Source of the DNA: Streptomyces sp. NBC_00154
Lineage (GTDB): Bacteria > Actinomycetota > Actinomycetes > Streptomycetales > Streptomycetaceae
Direction: 5' to 3'
Assembly (NCBI RefSeq): GCF_026342835.1
Contig: NZ_JAPEMI010000001.1
Coordinates: 310,001 to 374,000 of the forward strand
DNA length: 64,000 nucleotides
Position numbers and translations under genes: made by a program. Shown in pieces: positions 20,592-29,983 of this stretch; the stretch's first letter is position 1; each line of letters starts with the position of its first letter. The notes under the pieces are model-generated. The model was not told the origin of the DNA and searched no databases. It saw only the letters and a list, made by a program, of their open reading frames with translations.

Positions 20592-21725
20592 TTAGGCTGC
20601 GTCGGCCAGTTGGGCCGCTCGGCGCGCGGCGCCGTCCATCGTGGTGGCCTGCTCGACCAGGGGGTGCGCGTGTGCGTCGAGGATCGCTCGGCCACGGGCG
20701 GCGTTGTTGCCGTCGAGGCGGACGACGAGGGGCTTGGTCAGGCGTACGGACCGCAGTGCCTGGACGATGCCCTCGGCGACCGCGTCGCAGGAGGTGATGC
20801 CTCCGAAGACGTTGACGAACACCGACTTCACTGCCGGGTCGGAGAGGATGACGGAGAGGCCGTCGGCCATGATGCCTGCCGAGGCGCCGCCGCCGATGTC
20901 GAGGAAGTTGGCCGGGCGGGCTCCGCAGCCGGCGACGACGTCAAGGGTGGACATGACCAGTCCGGCGCCGTTGCCGATGATGCCGACCTCGCCGTCGAGT
21001 TTGACGTAGTTGAGGCCCTTGGCCGCGGCCGCTGTCTCCAGTGGGTCGCCGTGCGGGTCATCGGCCTCTGTTCCCCAACGGGACTGGCGGAACCCGGCGT
21101 TGTCGTCGAGTGTCACCTTGCCGTCGAGCGCGAGGATCCGGCCGTCCACCGTACGGACCAGGGGATTGACCTCGACCAGCAGGGCGTCCTCCCCGGTGAG
21201 CACCTGCCACAGGCGCTGGAGCACGGGGGCGGCCTCCGGCGGCAGGGCTGCCGCTGCGGCGATCTGTGCGGCCTTGCGTTCCGTCACTCCTTCGACGGGG
21301 TCGATGGGGATGCGGGCCACTGCCTCCGGGCGGGTGGCCGCGACCTCCTCGATCTCCATGCCGCCCTCCGCGGACGCGATGGCGAGGAAGGTGCCGGTCG
21401 TCCGGTCGAGTACGTAACTGACGTAGAACTCGGCCTCGATTTCCACGGGTTGGGCGAGCATCACCGTCCGCACCGTGTGGCCCTTGATGTCCATGCCGAG
21501 GATCTGGCGGGTGGTCAGTTCTGTGGCCGCCGGGTCGGCCGCGATTTTCACTCCGCCCGCCTTGCCCCGACCGCCCGTCTTCACCTGCGCCTTGACGACG
21601 ACCCGGCCACCGAGCCGGCCCGCCGCTTCCTTTGCGTCGGCTGCGTGGTCGATGACCTCGGCCTCCGGTACCGCTATGCCGTGTTCTGCGAAGAGTTGCC
21701 GTGCCTGGTGCTCGTACAGATCCAT
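20592..21725 (-). CDS. sucC: Succinate-CoA ligase-type beta subunit
   Basis: The product is 377 aa from the ATG at 21725 (GGGAGTGG upstream), beginning [16 protein letters not shown] as in SucC. An ATP-grasp domain (about 1-200) and a ligase/CoA domain are present, with VEVNPLV and GIMADG segments. It forms the alpha-beta ligase with the downstream sucD. Its 165-bp divergent promoter region is shared with the decarboxylase gene and holds the inverted repeat at 21805-21828. Confidence 0.9.
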   Translation of the reverse strand: MDLYEHQARQLFAEHGIAVPEAEVIDHAADAKEAAGRLGGRVVVKAQVKTGGRGKAGGVKIAADPAATELTTRQILGMDIKGHTVRTVMLAQPVEIEAEFYVSYVLDRTTGTFLAIASAEGGMEIEEVAATRPEAVARIPIDPVEGVTERKAAQIAAAAALPPEAAPVLQRLWQVLTGEDALLVEVNPLVRTVDGRILALDGKVTLDDNAGFRQSRWGTEADDPHGDPLETAAAAKGLNYVKLDGEVGIIGNGAGLVMSTLDVVAGCGARPANFLDIGGGASAGIMADGLSVILSDPAVKSVFVNVFGGITSCDAVAEGIVQALRSVRLTKPLVVRLDGNNAARGRAILDAHAHPLVEQATTMDGAARRAAQLADAA

Positions 21726-21804
21726 AGCCACTCCCGATCGTGCCGATTGTGAAAGTGCCGCTCGCCCCCTGGACACCACCCACCGGATGCGGGATAACAA
21801 GTTT

Positions 21805-21828
21805 CATACAGTATTCGTCGACTGTATG
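21805..21828. promoter_or_regulatory. Candidate GntR-family operator, oxalate locus
   Basis: CATACAGT and ACTGTATG form a perfect 8-bp inverted repeat with an 8-bp spacer, between divergent sucC and the decarboxylase gene. The half GTCGACTGTATG closely matches GTCTACAGTATG at about 51501-51512 (reverse strand) and GTCTACAGTCTA at 50381-50392, next to a GntR/FadR-type regulator. Confidence 0.55.
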
Positions 21829-21889
21829 CAATGTACCGCGGGAGCACGGCAATGGCCCCTGCACTCCCCTACGAAGGGACAGCACCGCG

Positions 21890-23572
21890 ATGCCCCAGGA
21901 CAGCCAGGAACTCATTTCCGGTGGGCACTTGGTCGCCAAGGCGTTGAAGGCAGAGGGGGTGGAGCGCATCTACACCCTGTGCGGCGGCCACATCATCGAC
22001 ATCTACGACGGCTGCGTCGACGAGGGCATCGAAGTCGTCGACGTACGACATGAACAGGTCGCCGCGCATGCCGCCGACGGCTACGCACGGATCACCGGTA
22101 GGCCGGGATGCGCCGTCGTCACCGCCGGACCGGGGACCACGGACGCGGTGACAGGGGTCGCGAACGCCTTCCGCGCCGAGTCGCCCATGCTGCTGATAGG
22201 TGGTCAGGGTGCTCACAATCAGCACAAGATGGGCTCGCTCCAGGATCTGCCGCACGTCGAGATGATGGCTCCCATCTGCAAGTTCGCCGCCACCGTGCCG
22301 GACACCGCCCGCGCCGCCGACATGGTGTCCATGGCTTTCCGCGAGTGCTTCCACGGGGCACCCGGGCCTTCCTTCCTGGAGATCCCGCGCGATGTGCTGG
22401 ACGCCAAGGTGCCGGTGTCGAAGGCCCGGGTGCCGGAGGCCGGGCAGTACCGGGCCTCGACCCGAACGGCCGGTGACCCCGAGGCCGTCGAGAAGCTCGC
22501 CGATCTCCTTGTGCATGCCGACAGGCCGGCCATCCTGCTGGGCAGTCAGGTATGGACGACCCGGGCAACGGATGACGCCATCGAGCTCGTACGGACGCTG
22601 AATGTCCCGGCCTACATGAACGGGGCCGGGCGCGGCACGCTCCCGCCCGGCGATCCGCACCACTTCCAGCTGTCGCGGCGGTACGCATTCTCCAACGCCG
22701 ATCTGATCGTGATCGTGGGTACGCCGTTCGACTTCCGGATGGGCTACGGCAAGCGGCTCTCCCCCGACGCCACCGTCGTGCAGATCGACCTCGACTACCG
22801 CACCGTCGGCAAGAACCGGGACATCGATCTCGGGATCGTCGGCGATGCGGGGATGGTCCTGAAGGCGGTCACGCAAGCCGCGAGCGGGCGGCTCGACGGA
22901 GGCGCGGTCAAGCGCAAGGCGTGGCTGGAGGAGCTGCGTGCCGCCGAACAGACCGCGATCGAGAAGCGGCTGCCCAGTCTGAAGTCGGATGCCTCGCCGA
23001 TCCACCCGTACCGGCTGGTCAGCGAGATCAACGACTTCCTCACCGAGGACTCGATCTACATCGGGGACGGCGGCGACATCGTCACCTTCTCCGGTCAGGT
23101 CGTCCAGCCGAAGTCCCCCGGCCACTGGATGGACCCGGGGCCGCTGGGCACGCTCGGCGTCGGGGTGCCGTTCGTGCTGGCGGCGAAGCAGGCCCGGCCC
23201 GACAAGGAGGTCGTGGCGCTCTTCGGCGACGGTGCCTTCTCCCTGACCGGATGGGACTTCGAGACGCTGGTCCGCTACAACCTCCCGTTCGTCGGGATCG
23301 TCGGCAACAACTCCTCGATGAACCAGATCCGTTACGGCCAGAAAGCGAAGTACGGGGACGAGCGCGAGCGGGTCGGCAACACCCTGGGCGACGTCCACTA
23401 CGACAAGTTCGCCCAGATGCTGGGTGGTTACGGCGAGGAGGTCCACGACCCCGCCGACATCGCACCGGCGCTGCAGCGGGCCCGGGAGTCCGGACTGCCG
23501 TCACTGATCAACGTCTGGGTCGACCCGGACGCGTACGCCCCCGGAACCATGAACCAGACCATGTACAAGTAG
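21890..23572 (+). CDS. Thiamine-diphosphate decarboxylase, probable oxalyl-CoA decarboxylase
   Basis: The product is 560 aa from the ATG at 21890 with AAGGGA upstream. Three ThDP-enzyme domains are present: an N-terminal pyrimidine domain with Glu55 in RHEQ, a central domain, and a C-terminal diphosphate domain with GDGAF ... NN binding the metal. Sequence alone would label it acetolactate-synthase-like. It lies 16 bp before a strong formyl-CoA transferase and within a set containing an OxlT-family transporter, so I infer oxalyl-CoA to formyl-CoA plus CO2. The alternative is another 2-oxoacid or acyl-CoA decarboxylase of the family. Confidence 0.7.
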   Translation: MPQDSQELISGGHLVAKALKAEGVERIYTLCGGHIIDIYDGCVDEGIEVVDVRHEQVAAHAADGYARITGRPGCAVVTAGPGTTDAVTGVANAFRAESPMLLIGGQGAHNQHKMGSLQDLPHVEMMAPICKFAATVPDTARAADMVSMAFRECFHGAPGPSFLEIPRDVLDAKVPVSKARVPEAGQYRASTRTAGDPEAVEKLADLLVHADRPAILLGSQVWTTRATDDAIELVRTLNVPAYMNGAGRGTLPPGDPHHFQLSRRYAFSNADLIVIVGTPFDFRMGYGKRLSPDATVVQIDLDYRTVGKNRDIDLGIVGDAGMVLKAVTQAASGRLDGGAVKRKAWLEELRAAEQTAIEKRLPSLKSDASPIHPYRLVSEINDFLTEDSIYIGDGGDIVTFSGQVVQPKSPGHWMDPGPLGTLGVGVPFVLAAKQARPDKEVVALFGDGAFSLTGWDFETLVRYNLPFVGIVGNNSSMNQIRYGQKAKYGDERERVGNTLGDVHYDKFAQMLGGYGEEVHDPADIAPALQRARESGLPSLINVWVDPDAYAPGTMNQTMYK

Positions 23573-23588
23573 CAGAGGAGCTGTTGGC

Positions 23589-24818
23589 ATGACCAAAGCA
23601 CTTGAGGGTGTGCGCGTCCTCGACATGACGCACGTGCAGTCCGGTCCCTCCGCCACCCAGCTGCTCGCCTGGCTCGGCGCCGACGTGGTGAAGCTCGAGG
23701 CCCCGAGCGGCGACATCACCCGCAAACAACTGCGCGATCTGCCGGATGTCGACTCCCTCTACTTCACGATGCTCAACTGCAACAAGCGGAGCATCACTCT
23801 CAACACGAAGAGCGAGCGCGGCAAGGAGATCCTCACCGAACTGATCCGCCGCTCGGATGTGATGGTGGAGAACTTCGGGCCTGGCGCCGTCGACCGGATG
23901 GGGTTCACCTGGGAGCGGATCCAGGAGATCAATCCGCGGATCGTGTACGCGTCCATCAAGGGCTTCGGCGAGGGTCCGTACACCAACTTCAAGGCGTACG
24001 AAGTCGTCGCCCAGGCCATGGGCGGTTCGATGTCCACCACCGGCTTCGAGGACGGTCCGCCGCTCGCGACCGGTGCGCAGATCGGCGACTCCGGAACCGG
24101 AATCCACGCGGTCGCAGGCATTCTGGCCGCACTGTTCCAGCGTGAGAACACCGGGCGTGGACAGCGCGTCAACGTCGCCATGCAGCATGCAGTGCTCAAC
24201 TTGTGCCGGGTGAAGCTGCGTGACCAACAGAGGCTGGTGCACGGGCCGTTGGCGGAGTATCCGAACGAGGACTTCGGCGACGAGGTGCCGCGTAGCGGCA
24301 ATGCGAGCGGCGGCGGGCAGCCCGGTTGGGCGGTGAAGTGCGCGCCCGGTGGGCCCAACGACTACGTGTACGTCATTGTGCAGCCGGTCGGCTGGCAGCC
24401 GCTCGCCTCGCTGATCGGGCGCCCGGAGCTGGTGGACGACCCCGAGTGGGCGACGCCCGAGGCCCGCCTGCCCAAGCTCGACAAGATGTTCCAGCTCATC
24501 GAGGAGTGGTCCGCGACGCTCCCCAAGTGGGAGGTGCTGGAGCGGCTGAACGCGCACAACATCCCGTGCGGCCCGATCCTCTCCACCCGGGAGATCATCG
24601 AGGACGAGTCCCTGGTCGCCAACGAGATGGTCGTCCAGGTGGAGCACCCGGAGCGCGGCACGTTCACCACCGTGGGCTCCCCGCTGAAGCTCTCCGACTC
24701 CCCGGTGGATGTGGTGACTTCGCCGCTGCTCGGCGAGCACAACGAAGAGGTGTACGTCGGTGAGCTGGGCCTCGGCGACGAGGAACTGCGGCTGCTGAAG
24801 ACGAACGGAGTCATCTGA
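23589..24818 (+). CDS. frc: Formyl-CoA transferase (formyl-CoA:oxalate CoA-transferase)
   Basis: The product is 409 aa from the ATG at 23589 behind AGGAG. It follows E. coli Frc nearly end to end, for example [34 protein letters not shown] and the glycine-rich [11 protein letters not shown]. The class III CoA-transferase nucleophile is Asp167 in GDSGTG. It exchanges CoA between formyl-CoA and oxalate, giving formate and oxalyl-CoA in the cytosol. It is co-transcribed with the decarboxylase upstream and the acyl-CoA synthetase 2 bp downstream. Confidence 0.93.
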   Translation: MTKALEGVRVLDMTHVQSGPSATQLLAWLGADVVKLEAPSGDITRKQLRDLPDVDSLYFTMLNCNKRSITLNTKSERGKEILTELIRRSDVMVENFGPGAVDRMGFTWERIQEINPRIVYASIKGFGEGPYTNFKAYEVVAQAMGGSMSTTGFEDGPPLATGAQIGDSGTGIHAVAGILAALFQRENTGRGQRVNVAMQHAVLNLCRVKLRDQQRLVHGPLAEYPNEDFGDEVPRSGNASGGGQPGWAVKCAPGGPNDYVYVIVQPVGWQPLASLIGRPELVDDPEWATPEARLPKLDKMFQLIEEWSATLPKWEVLERLNAHNIPCGPILSTREIIEDESLVANEMVVQVEHPERGTFTTVGSPLKLSDSPVDVVTSPLLGEHNEEVYVGELGLGDEELRLLKTNGVI

Positions 24819-24820
24819 GC

Positions 24821-26968
24821 ATGGTCGAATCACAGGACCGCGAGACCGTACGGGCGTTGCTCGACTCCGTCCGGGCCGCCGGACGCAGTGCGCTCACCGC
24901 ACCCGAGGGCAAGATCGTCGCCGATGCGTACGGGATCGCCGTGCCGGGTGAGGAGCTGGCACATGACGTCGACGAGGCGGTGGCCTTCGCGGACCGGCTC
25001 GGCGGACCGGTCGTACTGAAGATCGTCTCCCCCGATGTGCTGCACAAGACGGATGCCGGCGGTGTCGTCGTCGGGGTGGAGGGCGGCGCTCAGGTGCGTG
25101 CCGCGTTCCAGCGCATCATCGAGAACGTGCGGGCGTACGCGCCGGACGCACGGATCGACGGTGTGCAGGTGCAGCAGCTGGTGCCTCCCGGCCAGGAGGT
25201 CATCGTCGGCGCGGTCACCGACCCGACGTTCGGGAAGGTCGTGGCCTTCGGGCTCGGCGGTGTGCTGGTGGAGGTGCTCAAGGACATCACCTTCCGCCTG
25301 GCCCCGGTCAGTGCGGACGAGGCGCTGTCGATGCTCGACTCGATCGGCGCGGCCGAGATCCTGCGCGGGGTTCGGGGTGCGGCGCCGGTGGACCGGTGGG
25401 CGCTGGCCGAGCAGATCCGGCGGGTCTCCCAACTGGTAACCGACTTCCCGGAGATCGCGGAGGTCGACCTCAATCCGGTCATCGCCGCTCCCGACGGTGC
25501 GGTCGCGGCGGACATCCGGATCCTGCTGGCGACGGAGACGGTCAAGCCCCGGCGTACCTACACGCGCGCGGAGATCCTCGCATCGATGCGCCGGCTGATG
25601 GAGCCACGCTCGGTCGCCGTGATCGGCGCCTCCAACGAGCAGGGCAAGATCGGTAATTCGGTGATGCGCAACCTCATCGACGGCGGCTTCTCCGGGGAGA
25701 TCCATCCGGTGAACCCCCGGGCCGATGACATTCTGGGCCGCAAGGCGTACAAGAGTGTCACGGACGTTCCCGGTGAGGTGGATGTGGCGGTCTTCGCGAT
25801 CCCCGCCAGGTTCGTGGCATCGGCGCTGGAAGAGGTGGGGCGCAAGGGGATACCCAATGCGGTCCTCATCCCTTCCGGATTCGCCGAGACCGGTGAACAG
25901 GCGCTGCAGGACGAGATCGTGGCGATCGGCGAGCAGTACGGCGTACGGCTGCTCGGGCCGAACATCTACGGCTACTACTCGACGTGGCAGGACCTCTGCG
26001 CCACCTTCTGCACCCCGTACGACGTGAAGGGCGGGGTGGCGCTGACCTCGCAGTCCGGTGGTATCGGCATGGCCATCCTGGGCTTCGCCCGTTCGACGAA
26101 GACCGGTGTGTCGGCGATCGTCGGGCTCGGCAACAAGTCCGACATCGACGAGGACGACCTGCTGACCTGGTTCGGCGAGGACCCGAACACCAAGTGCATC
26201 GCGATGCACCTGGAGGATCTCAAGGACGGCCGCGCGTTCGTCGAGGCGGCGCGGGCGACCGTACCGAAGAAGCCGATCGTGGTGCTGAAGGCCGGCCGTA
26301 CCAGCGCCGGTGCGAAGGCGGCGGGTTCGCACACCGGTGCACTGGCGGGCGACGACGCCGTGTACGACGACATCCTGCGCCAGGCGGGGGTGATCAGGGC
26401 CCCGGGGCTGAACGACATGTTGGAGTACGCGCGGGCGTTGCCCGTGCTGCCGACGCCCAAGGGCGACAACGTGGTCATCATCACAGGGGCGGGCGGCTCG
26501 GGCGTGCTGCTGTCGGACGCGATCGTCGACAACGGGCTCTCCCTCATGGAGATTCCGCCGGATCTGGACATGGCGTTCAAGGCGTTCATTCCGCCGTTCG
26601 GTGCGGCCGGCAACCCGATCGACATCACGGGCGGCGAGCCGCCGTCCACGTACGAGGCGACGATCCGCCTCGGCATGGAGGACCCCCGCATCCATGCGCT
26701 GGTCCTCGGCTACTGGCACACGATCGTCACTCCCCCGATGGTCTTCGCCGAGCTGACCGCCCGGGTGGTCGCGGAATTCCGCGAGCGCGGGATCGAGAAG
26801 CCCGTGGTGGCGTCGTTGGCCGGCGACACCGAGGTGGAGGAGGCGTGCCAGTACCTCTTCGAGCACGGCGTCGTCGCGTACCCGTACACGACGGAGAAGC
26901 CGGTGGCCGTACTGGGCGCCAAGTACCGATGGGCCCGTGCGGCCGGACTGCTGGACGGTGATCGATGA
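24821..26968 (+). CDS. ADP-forming acyl-CoA synthetase, ATP-grasp first
   Basis: The product is 715 aa. Residues about 10-230 are an ATP-grasp domain. Residues about 250-380 are a CoA-binding Rossmann domain (SVAVIGASNEQGKIG). Residues about 390-690 are succinyl-CoA-ligase-like domains with the phosphohistidine segment GSHTGALAGDD. The fused single-chain enzyme makes acyl-CoA from a short acid, ATP and CoA. In this operon it may prime the Frc cycle by activating oxalate or formate. That substrate is inferred and acetate is the alternative. Confidence 0.8.
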   Translation: MVESQDRETVRALLDSVRAAGRSALTAPEGKIVADAYGIAVPGEELAHDVDEAVAFADRLGGPVVLKIVSPDVLHKTDAGGVVVGVEGGAQVRAAFQRIIENVRAYAPDARIDGVQVQQLVPPGQEVIVGAVTDPTFGKVVAFGLGGVLVEVLKDITFRLAPVSADEALSMLDSIGAAEILRGVRGAAPVDRWALAEQIRRVSQLVTDFPEIAEVDLNPVIAAPDGAVAADIRILLATETVKPRRTYTRAEILASMRRLMEPRSVAVIGASNEQGKIGNSVMRNLIDGGFSGEIHPVNPRADDILGRKAYKSVTDVPGEVDVAVFAIPARFVASALEEVGRKGIPNAVLIPSGFAETGEQALQDEIVAIGEQYGVRLLGPNIYGYYSTWQDLCATFCTPYDVKGGVALTSQSGGIGMAILGFARSTKTGVSAIVGLGNKSDIDEDDLLTWFGEDPNTKCIAMHLEDLKDGRAFVEAARATVPKKPIVVLKAGRTSAGAKAAGSHTGALAGDDAVYDDILRQAGVIRAPGLNDMLEYARALPVLPTPKGDNVVIITGAGGSGVLLSDAIVDNGLSLMEIPPDLDMAFKAFIPPFGAAGNPIDITGGEPPSTYEATIRLGMEDPRIHALVLGYWHTIVTPPMVFAELTARVVAEFRERGIEKPVVASLAGDTEVEEACQYLFEHGVVAYPYTTEKPVAVLGAKYRWARAAGLLDGDR

Positions 26969-27096
26969 CCTGACGGCGAGAGCTCGAACCACGGGGTCTG
27001 CGGCGAACCGCTCGGCCGCAGGCCCCGGGCGACGCGAAGTGGGAACGGACAGGGGGCGCTGGCCAGACTTCTTCCACGCGAGGGGTTCGATCGATC

Positions 27097-28485
27097 ATGA
27101 CAACGACAGACATCTCCACATCCGTCCCCTACAGGGAGGTGACGGACCGCAACGGCCGCGTGTACCGGCTCGGTGAGACCGACCGGGACATCATGCGGAG
27201 ACCGCGCTGGACCATGGTGCTCTTCCCATGGATCGGCATGATGGGCATCAGCTCGTCGGAGTACGCGTTCACCTCCGCCGAGGAGACCCTGCACGACGCG
27301 CACTTGTGGGCCAGCGGCCACATCTTCTGGCTGATGGGGGTCTGGATCTTCTTCCAGGCAGCCGTGGCCTTCCCGGCCGGGCAGCTCCGCGAGAGCGGGA
27401 GACTGCCGGCCAGGAGCGCGATGATGCTCGGAGCGCTGGGCACCCTGCTCGGCTATCTCTCGCTGGCGTACGCACCGCATGTCATCGTCGCCTACTTCGG
27501 CTTCGGCATGTTCAGCGGCATCGGCGCCGGACTCGTCTACGCGACCTGCGTGAACATGGTCGGCAAGTGGTACCCGGAGCGCAAGGGCGGCAAGACCGGC
27601 ATGGTCAACGGCGGTTTCGCCTATGGCTCGGTGCCGTTCGTGTTCCTGTTCACCTCGTACATGGATCTGTCCAACTACCAGGGTGTACTGGTCTCCGTCG
27701 GGGTCATCTGCTGTGCGGCCGTCGCGGTCGCCGGCTGGTTCTTCAAGGACCCGCCGAAGAACTGGTGGCCCCATCACGTCGATCCGCTGAAGGTCTCGGA
27801 CGACCCGCGGATCGTGCGGTCGCTGGCCAAGAACCCGCCGGCGGTCAAGCAGTACACCCCGCGTGAGGCGGCCCGGACCCCGGTGCTGTGGATGATGTGG
27901 TTCTGCCTCCTGTGCACGGCGGGCATCAACATCTTCGGTATCGCCATGCAGGTGCCGTTCGGCAAGGAGATGGGGTTCGCCGGCGGCATCGTGGCCACGG
28001 CCATGTCGCTCAAGGCGATCGTGAACGGGACCGGCCGGGGTGTCATCGGCTGGATCTCCGACCGGTACGGACGCCGCAACACGCTGATCATCGTCTGTCT
28101 GGTCCTGGGATCCGCGCAGTTCGGGGTCTTCTTCTCCGGCGACATCGGCTCGATGCCGTTCTTCCTGTTCTGCTCGATGGTCTCCGGCTTCGGTGGCGGC
28201 GCCATCTTCCCGCTGTTCGCGGCGATGACCGCGGACTACTTCGGTGAGAACAACAACGCCTCGAACTACGGAATGGTCTACAGCTCGAAGCTGATCTCCG
28301 GCCTGGTCGGCTCCGGCGTCGGAGCCCTCGTGGTCGGTGCCTGGGGCTACGGCGGTGCCTTCGCCCTGGCAGGCAGCATCGGGCTCGCCTCCGCGGTACT
28401 TGCGGTGTTCCTGCGGGCACCGGGCCGGCCGAGCGCCAAGCGCATCGAACCCAATCCGTACCCGATCAGCCGGGAAATCTCCTGA
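27097..28485 (+). CDS. OxlT-family MFS transporter, probable oxalate/formate carrier
   Basis: The product is 462 aa with twelve predicted transmembrane segments. Features of the oxalate:formate antiporter branch are present, including GIGAGLVYATCVNMVGKWYP and the MFS loop DRYGRRN in the second half. It starts 128 bp after the synthetase, so it may have a weak promoter of its own. It probably imports oxalate, possibly in exchange for formate. Confidence 0.82.
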   Translation: MTTTDISTSVPYREVTDRNGRVYRLGETDRDIMRRPRWTMVLFPWIGMMGISSSEYAFTSAEETLHDAHLWASGHIFWLMGVWIFFQAAVAFPAGQLRESGRLPARSAMMLGALGTLLGYLSLAYAPHVIVAYFGFGMFSGIGAGLVYATCVNMVGKWYPERKGGKTGMVNGGFAYGSVPFVFLFTSYMDLSNYQGVLVSVGVICCAAVAVAGWFFKDPPKNWWPHHVDPLKVSDDPRIVRSLAKNPPAVKQYTPREAARTPVLWMMWFCLLCTAGINIFGIAMQVPFGKEMGFAGGIVATAMSLKAIVNGTGRGVIGWISDRYGRRNTLIIVCLVLGSAQFGVFFSGDIGSMPFFLFCSMVSGFGGGAIFPLFAAMTADYFGENNNASNYGMVYSSKLISGLVGSGVGALVVGAWGYGGAFALAGSIGLASAVLAVFLRAPGRPSAKRIEPNPYPISREIS

Positions 28486-28509
28486 TGTGAAGCGAAACCT
28501 CGCGTAACG

Positions 28510-28544
28510 GAGCCCGCGCCCGCCACCACGGCGGGCGCGGGCTC
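28510..28544 (+). terminator. Strong hairpin after the oxalate operon
   Basis: A perfect 15-bp stem (28510-28524 with 28530-28544) with a 5-nt loop starts 24 bp after the transporter stop. There is no T tract. Confidence 0.85.
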
Positions 28545-28641
28545 CCGCGCGATCACGGACGCGCGGGGCGACGGCTATCGCAGCGGCTGGACCGACCGGC
28601 GGATCCACGGCCAACCCCCGTGGTTGGTCAGGCAGTTCGGG

Positions 28642-28749
28642 GGGCTGGTCAGGCACCGCACGCTCCTGGTGACGGCCGTGGAGCGCACGGTGCCTGACGT
28701 CACCGGGCGGGCGTTTGCGCTGTTCCCCGATGTCAGGAGTTCGGGGTGA
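28642..28749 (+). pseudogene. C-terminal fragment of a DUF2254 gene
   Basis: About 35 codons ending at a TGA at 28747 (GLVRHRTLLVTAVERTVPDV) match the last 35 residues of the DUF2254 protein at 16522-17826 (ALVRHRELLVKAVERAVPDV), and the DNA is similar too. It has no upstream part. It is a remnant of a second copy or of a partial duplication. Confidence 0.7.
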
Positions 28750-28782
28750 GGCGCGGACCGCCCCTCCGGTGCCGCCTTGGTC

Positions 28783-29934
28783 CTACTTGCGCAGCGCCGC
28801 CAGGTTGTCGTAGCCGATCCGCGCATGGGTCAGGGACTGCGCGGGGACGGTCGAACTCGGTGCGTTGTCCTGCTCGACCATCGGGTTGTGGTAGTTCTTC
28901 GCCCCGACGCGGCGGAAGAACGTCCGGTAGTCGATGACCCCGGTACCGAAGGGGACCATGTCGTAGCCCTGGCCGCTGGTTGTGTTGACGATGCCGTCCT
29001 TGGCGTGGAACAGCGGGTAGCGCTTGGTGTTGCCGCGGACCAGCGCCGCCGGGTCGAAGATGTTCTCCTGCTGCGATCCGTCGTGCGCCGTGTAGGTGTG
29101 GAACTTGTACTGGGCGACGTGCGCCCAGAAGATGTCCATCTCCAGCCATACGGATTTCGGGTCGGTGACCTGAAGGAAGTACTCGAGCTTGCGGGTGCCG
29201 GAGCTGCGCGTGGGGCGGCCCTGTGCGTCCAGCGGACCGCCGTCGAGCAGGAAGCCGTAGGCCGCGTCGTGGTTGTGGGTGTACAGCTTGATGCCCGCAC
29301 CCTGAGCGATCTGTCCCAACGTGTTCCACTTGTCGGCGGCCACGTCCCAGTCGGCACGGTAGGCACTGCCGGTGGGGTCGCCACCGGTGCCCATGTGTTC
29401 CATGCCGAGGATGTTCGCTATCTCGAGGTGACGCTTGAACTGGTCCAGGTCGCTCTGGTTCAGCGGCCAGGACGACGGGATGAAGCCGTGGTTGCCCTGG
29501 GCGCGCAGACCGTACTCGTCCAGCCACGAGCGCAGCAGCTTCGCGCCTTCCACCGATTCGAGGTTGTTTCCACCGGGTGCGTTGGCGTGCTGGCCGTACC
29601 CGGCGAACTCGACCTGCTTGTAGCCGTAGCGGGCCAGCTCCTTGAAGACCTCACGGAAGCCCGAGGGAAGGTCGGTGCTGAGCGGATCCCGGCCCGTGGC
29701 GTCGCGCACGGTGTACAGGATGATTCCTCGCTTGTCCGCCGGGACCAGAGCCAGGCCGACGCCCTGACCCTGGTCGGGGACGGGCTGGGCGAAGGCCGGC
29801 GACGCGCCGAAGGCGGGCGCGGCGATCGCCGTTGCCGCAGCGGCGGTGCAGGTGCTGAGAAAGCGGCGGCGACTGACGCCGAGGCTGCGGCGCAGGGCGC
29901 CGTCCGTTCCGGATTCGTCGTTGTACGCGGTCAC
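28783..29934 (-). CDS. Tat-exported TIM-barrel sugar isomerase/epimerase-like protein
   Basis: The product is 383 aa from a GTG at 29934 with AAAGAGAGAG upstream. The N-terminus has a twin-arginine signal (SRRRFLSTCTAAAATAIAAP), so the folded protein is exported. The mature part is a xylose-isomerase-like TIM barrel (VEFAGYG, HNHDAAYGF, WLEMDIFW, HAKDGI). It is probably a metal-dependent epimerase, isomerase or keto-glycoside-processing enzyme. It is the last gene of the leftward Ebo-type operon, 49 bp after the phosphatase-like gene. Confidence 0.82.
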   Translation of the reverse strand: MTAYNDESGTDGALRRSLGVSRRRFLSTCTAAAATAIAAPAFGASPAFAQPVPDQGQGVGLALVPADKRGIILYTVRDATGRDPLSTDLPSGFREVFKELARYGYKQVEFAGYGQHANAPGGNNLESVEGAKLLRSWLDEYGLRAQGNHGFIPSSWPLNQSDLDQFKRHLEIANILGMEHMGTGGDPTGSAYRADWDVAADKWNTLGQIAQGAGIKLYTHNHDAAYGFLLDGGPLDAQGRPTRSSGTRKLEYFLQVTDPKSVWLEMDIFWAHVAQYKFHTYTAHDGSQQENIFDPAALVRGNTKRYPLFHAKDGIVNTTSGQGYDMVPFGTGVIDYRTFFRRVGAKNYHNPMVEQDNAPSSTVPAQSLTHARIGYDNLAALRK

Positions 29935-29983
29935 GGTCTCTCTCTTTCTCGAAGATGCTCGCAACGCTGAGCACGGACCGATC

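Noticed and set aside
17819..20695. A 958-codon minus-strand open frame across the aldehyde dehydrogenase and sucD
   Set aside because: It is Arg/Pro/His-rich with no domain and lies antiparallel or out of frame to two certain genes. It is a high-GC shadow frame.
21890..23572. Acetolactate synthase of branched-chain amino acid synthesis
   Set aside because: No small subunit (ilvH) or ilvC follows, and the gene is coupled to frc and an OxlT-type carrier. Some doubt remains and is stated in the entry.
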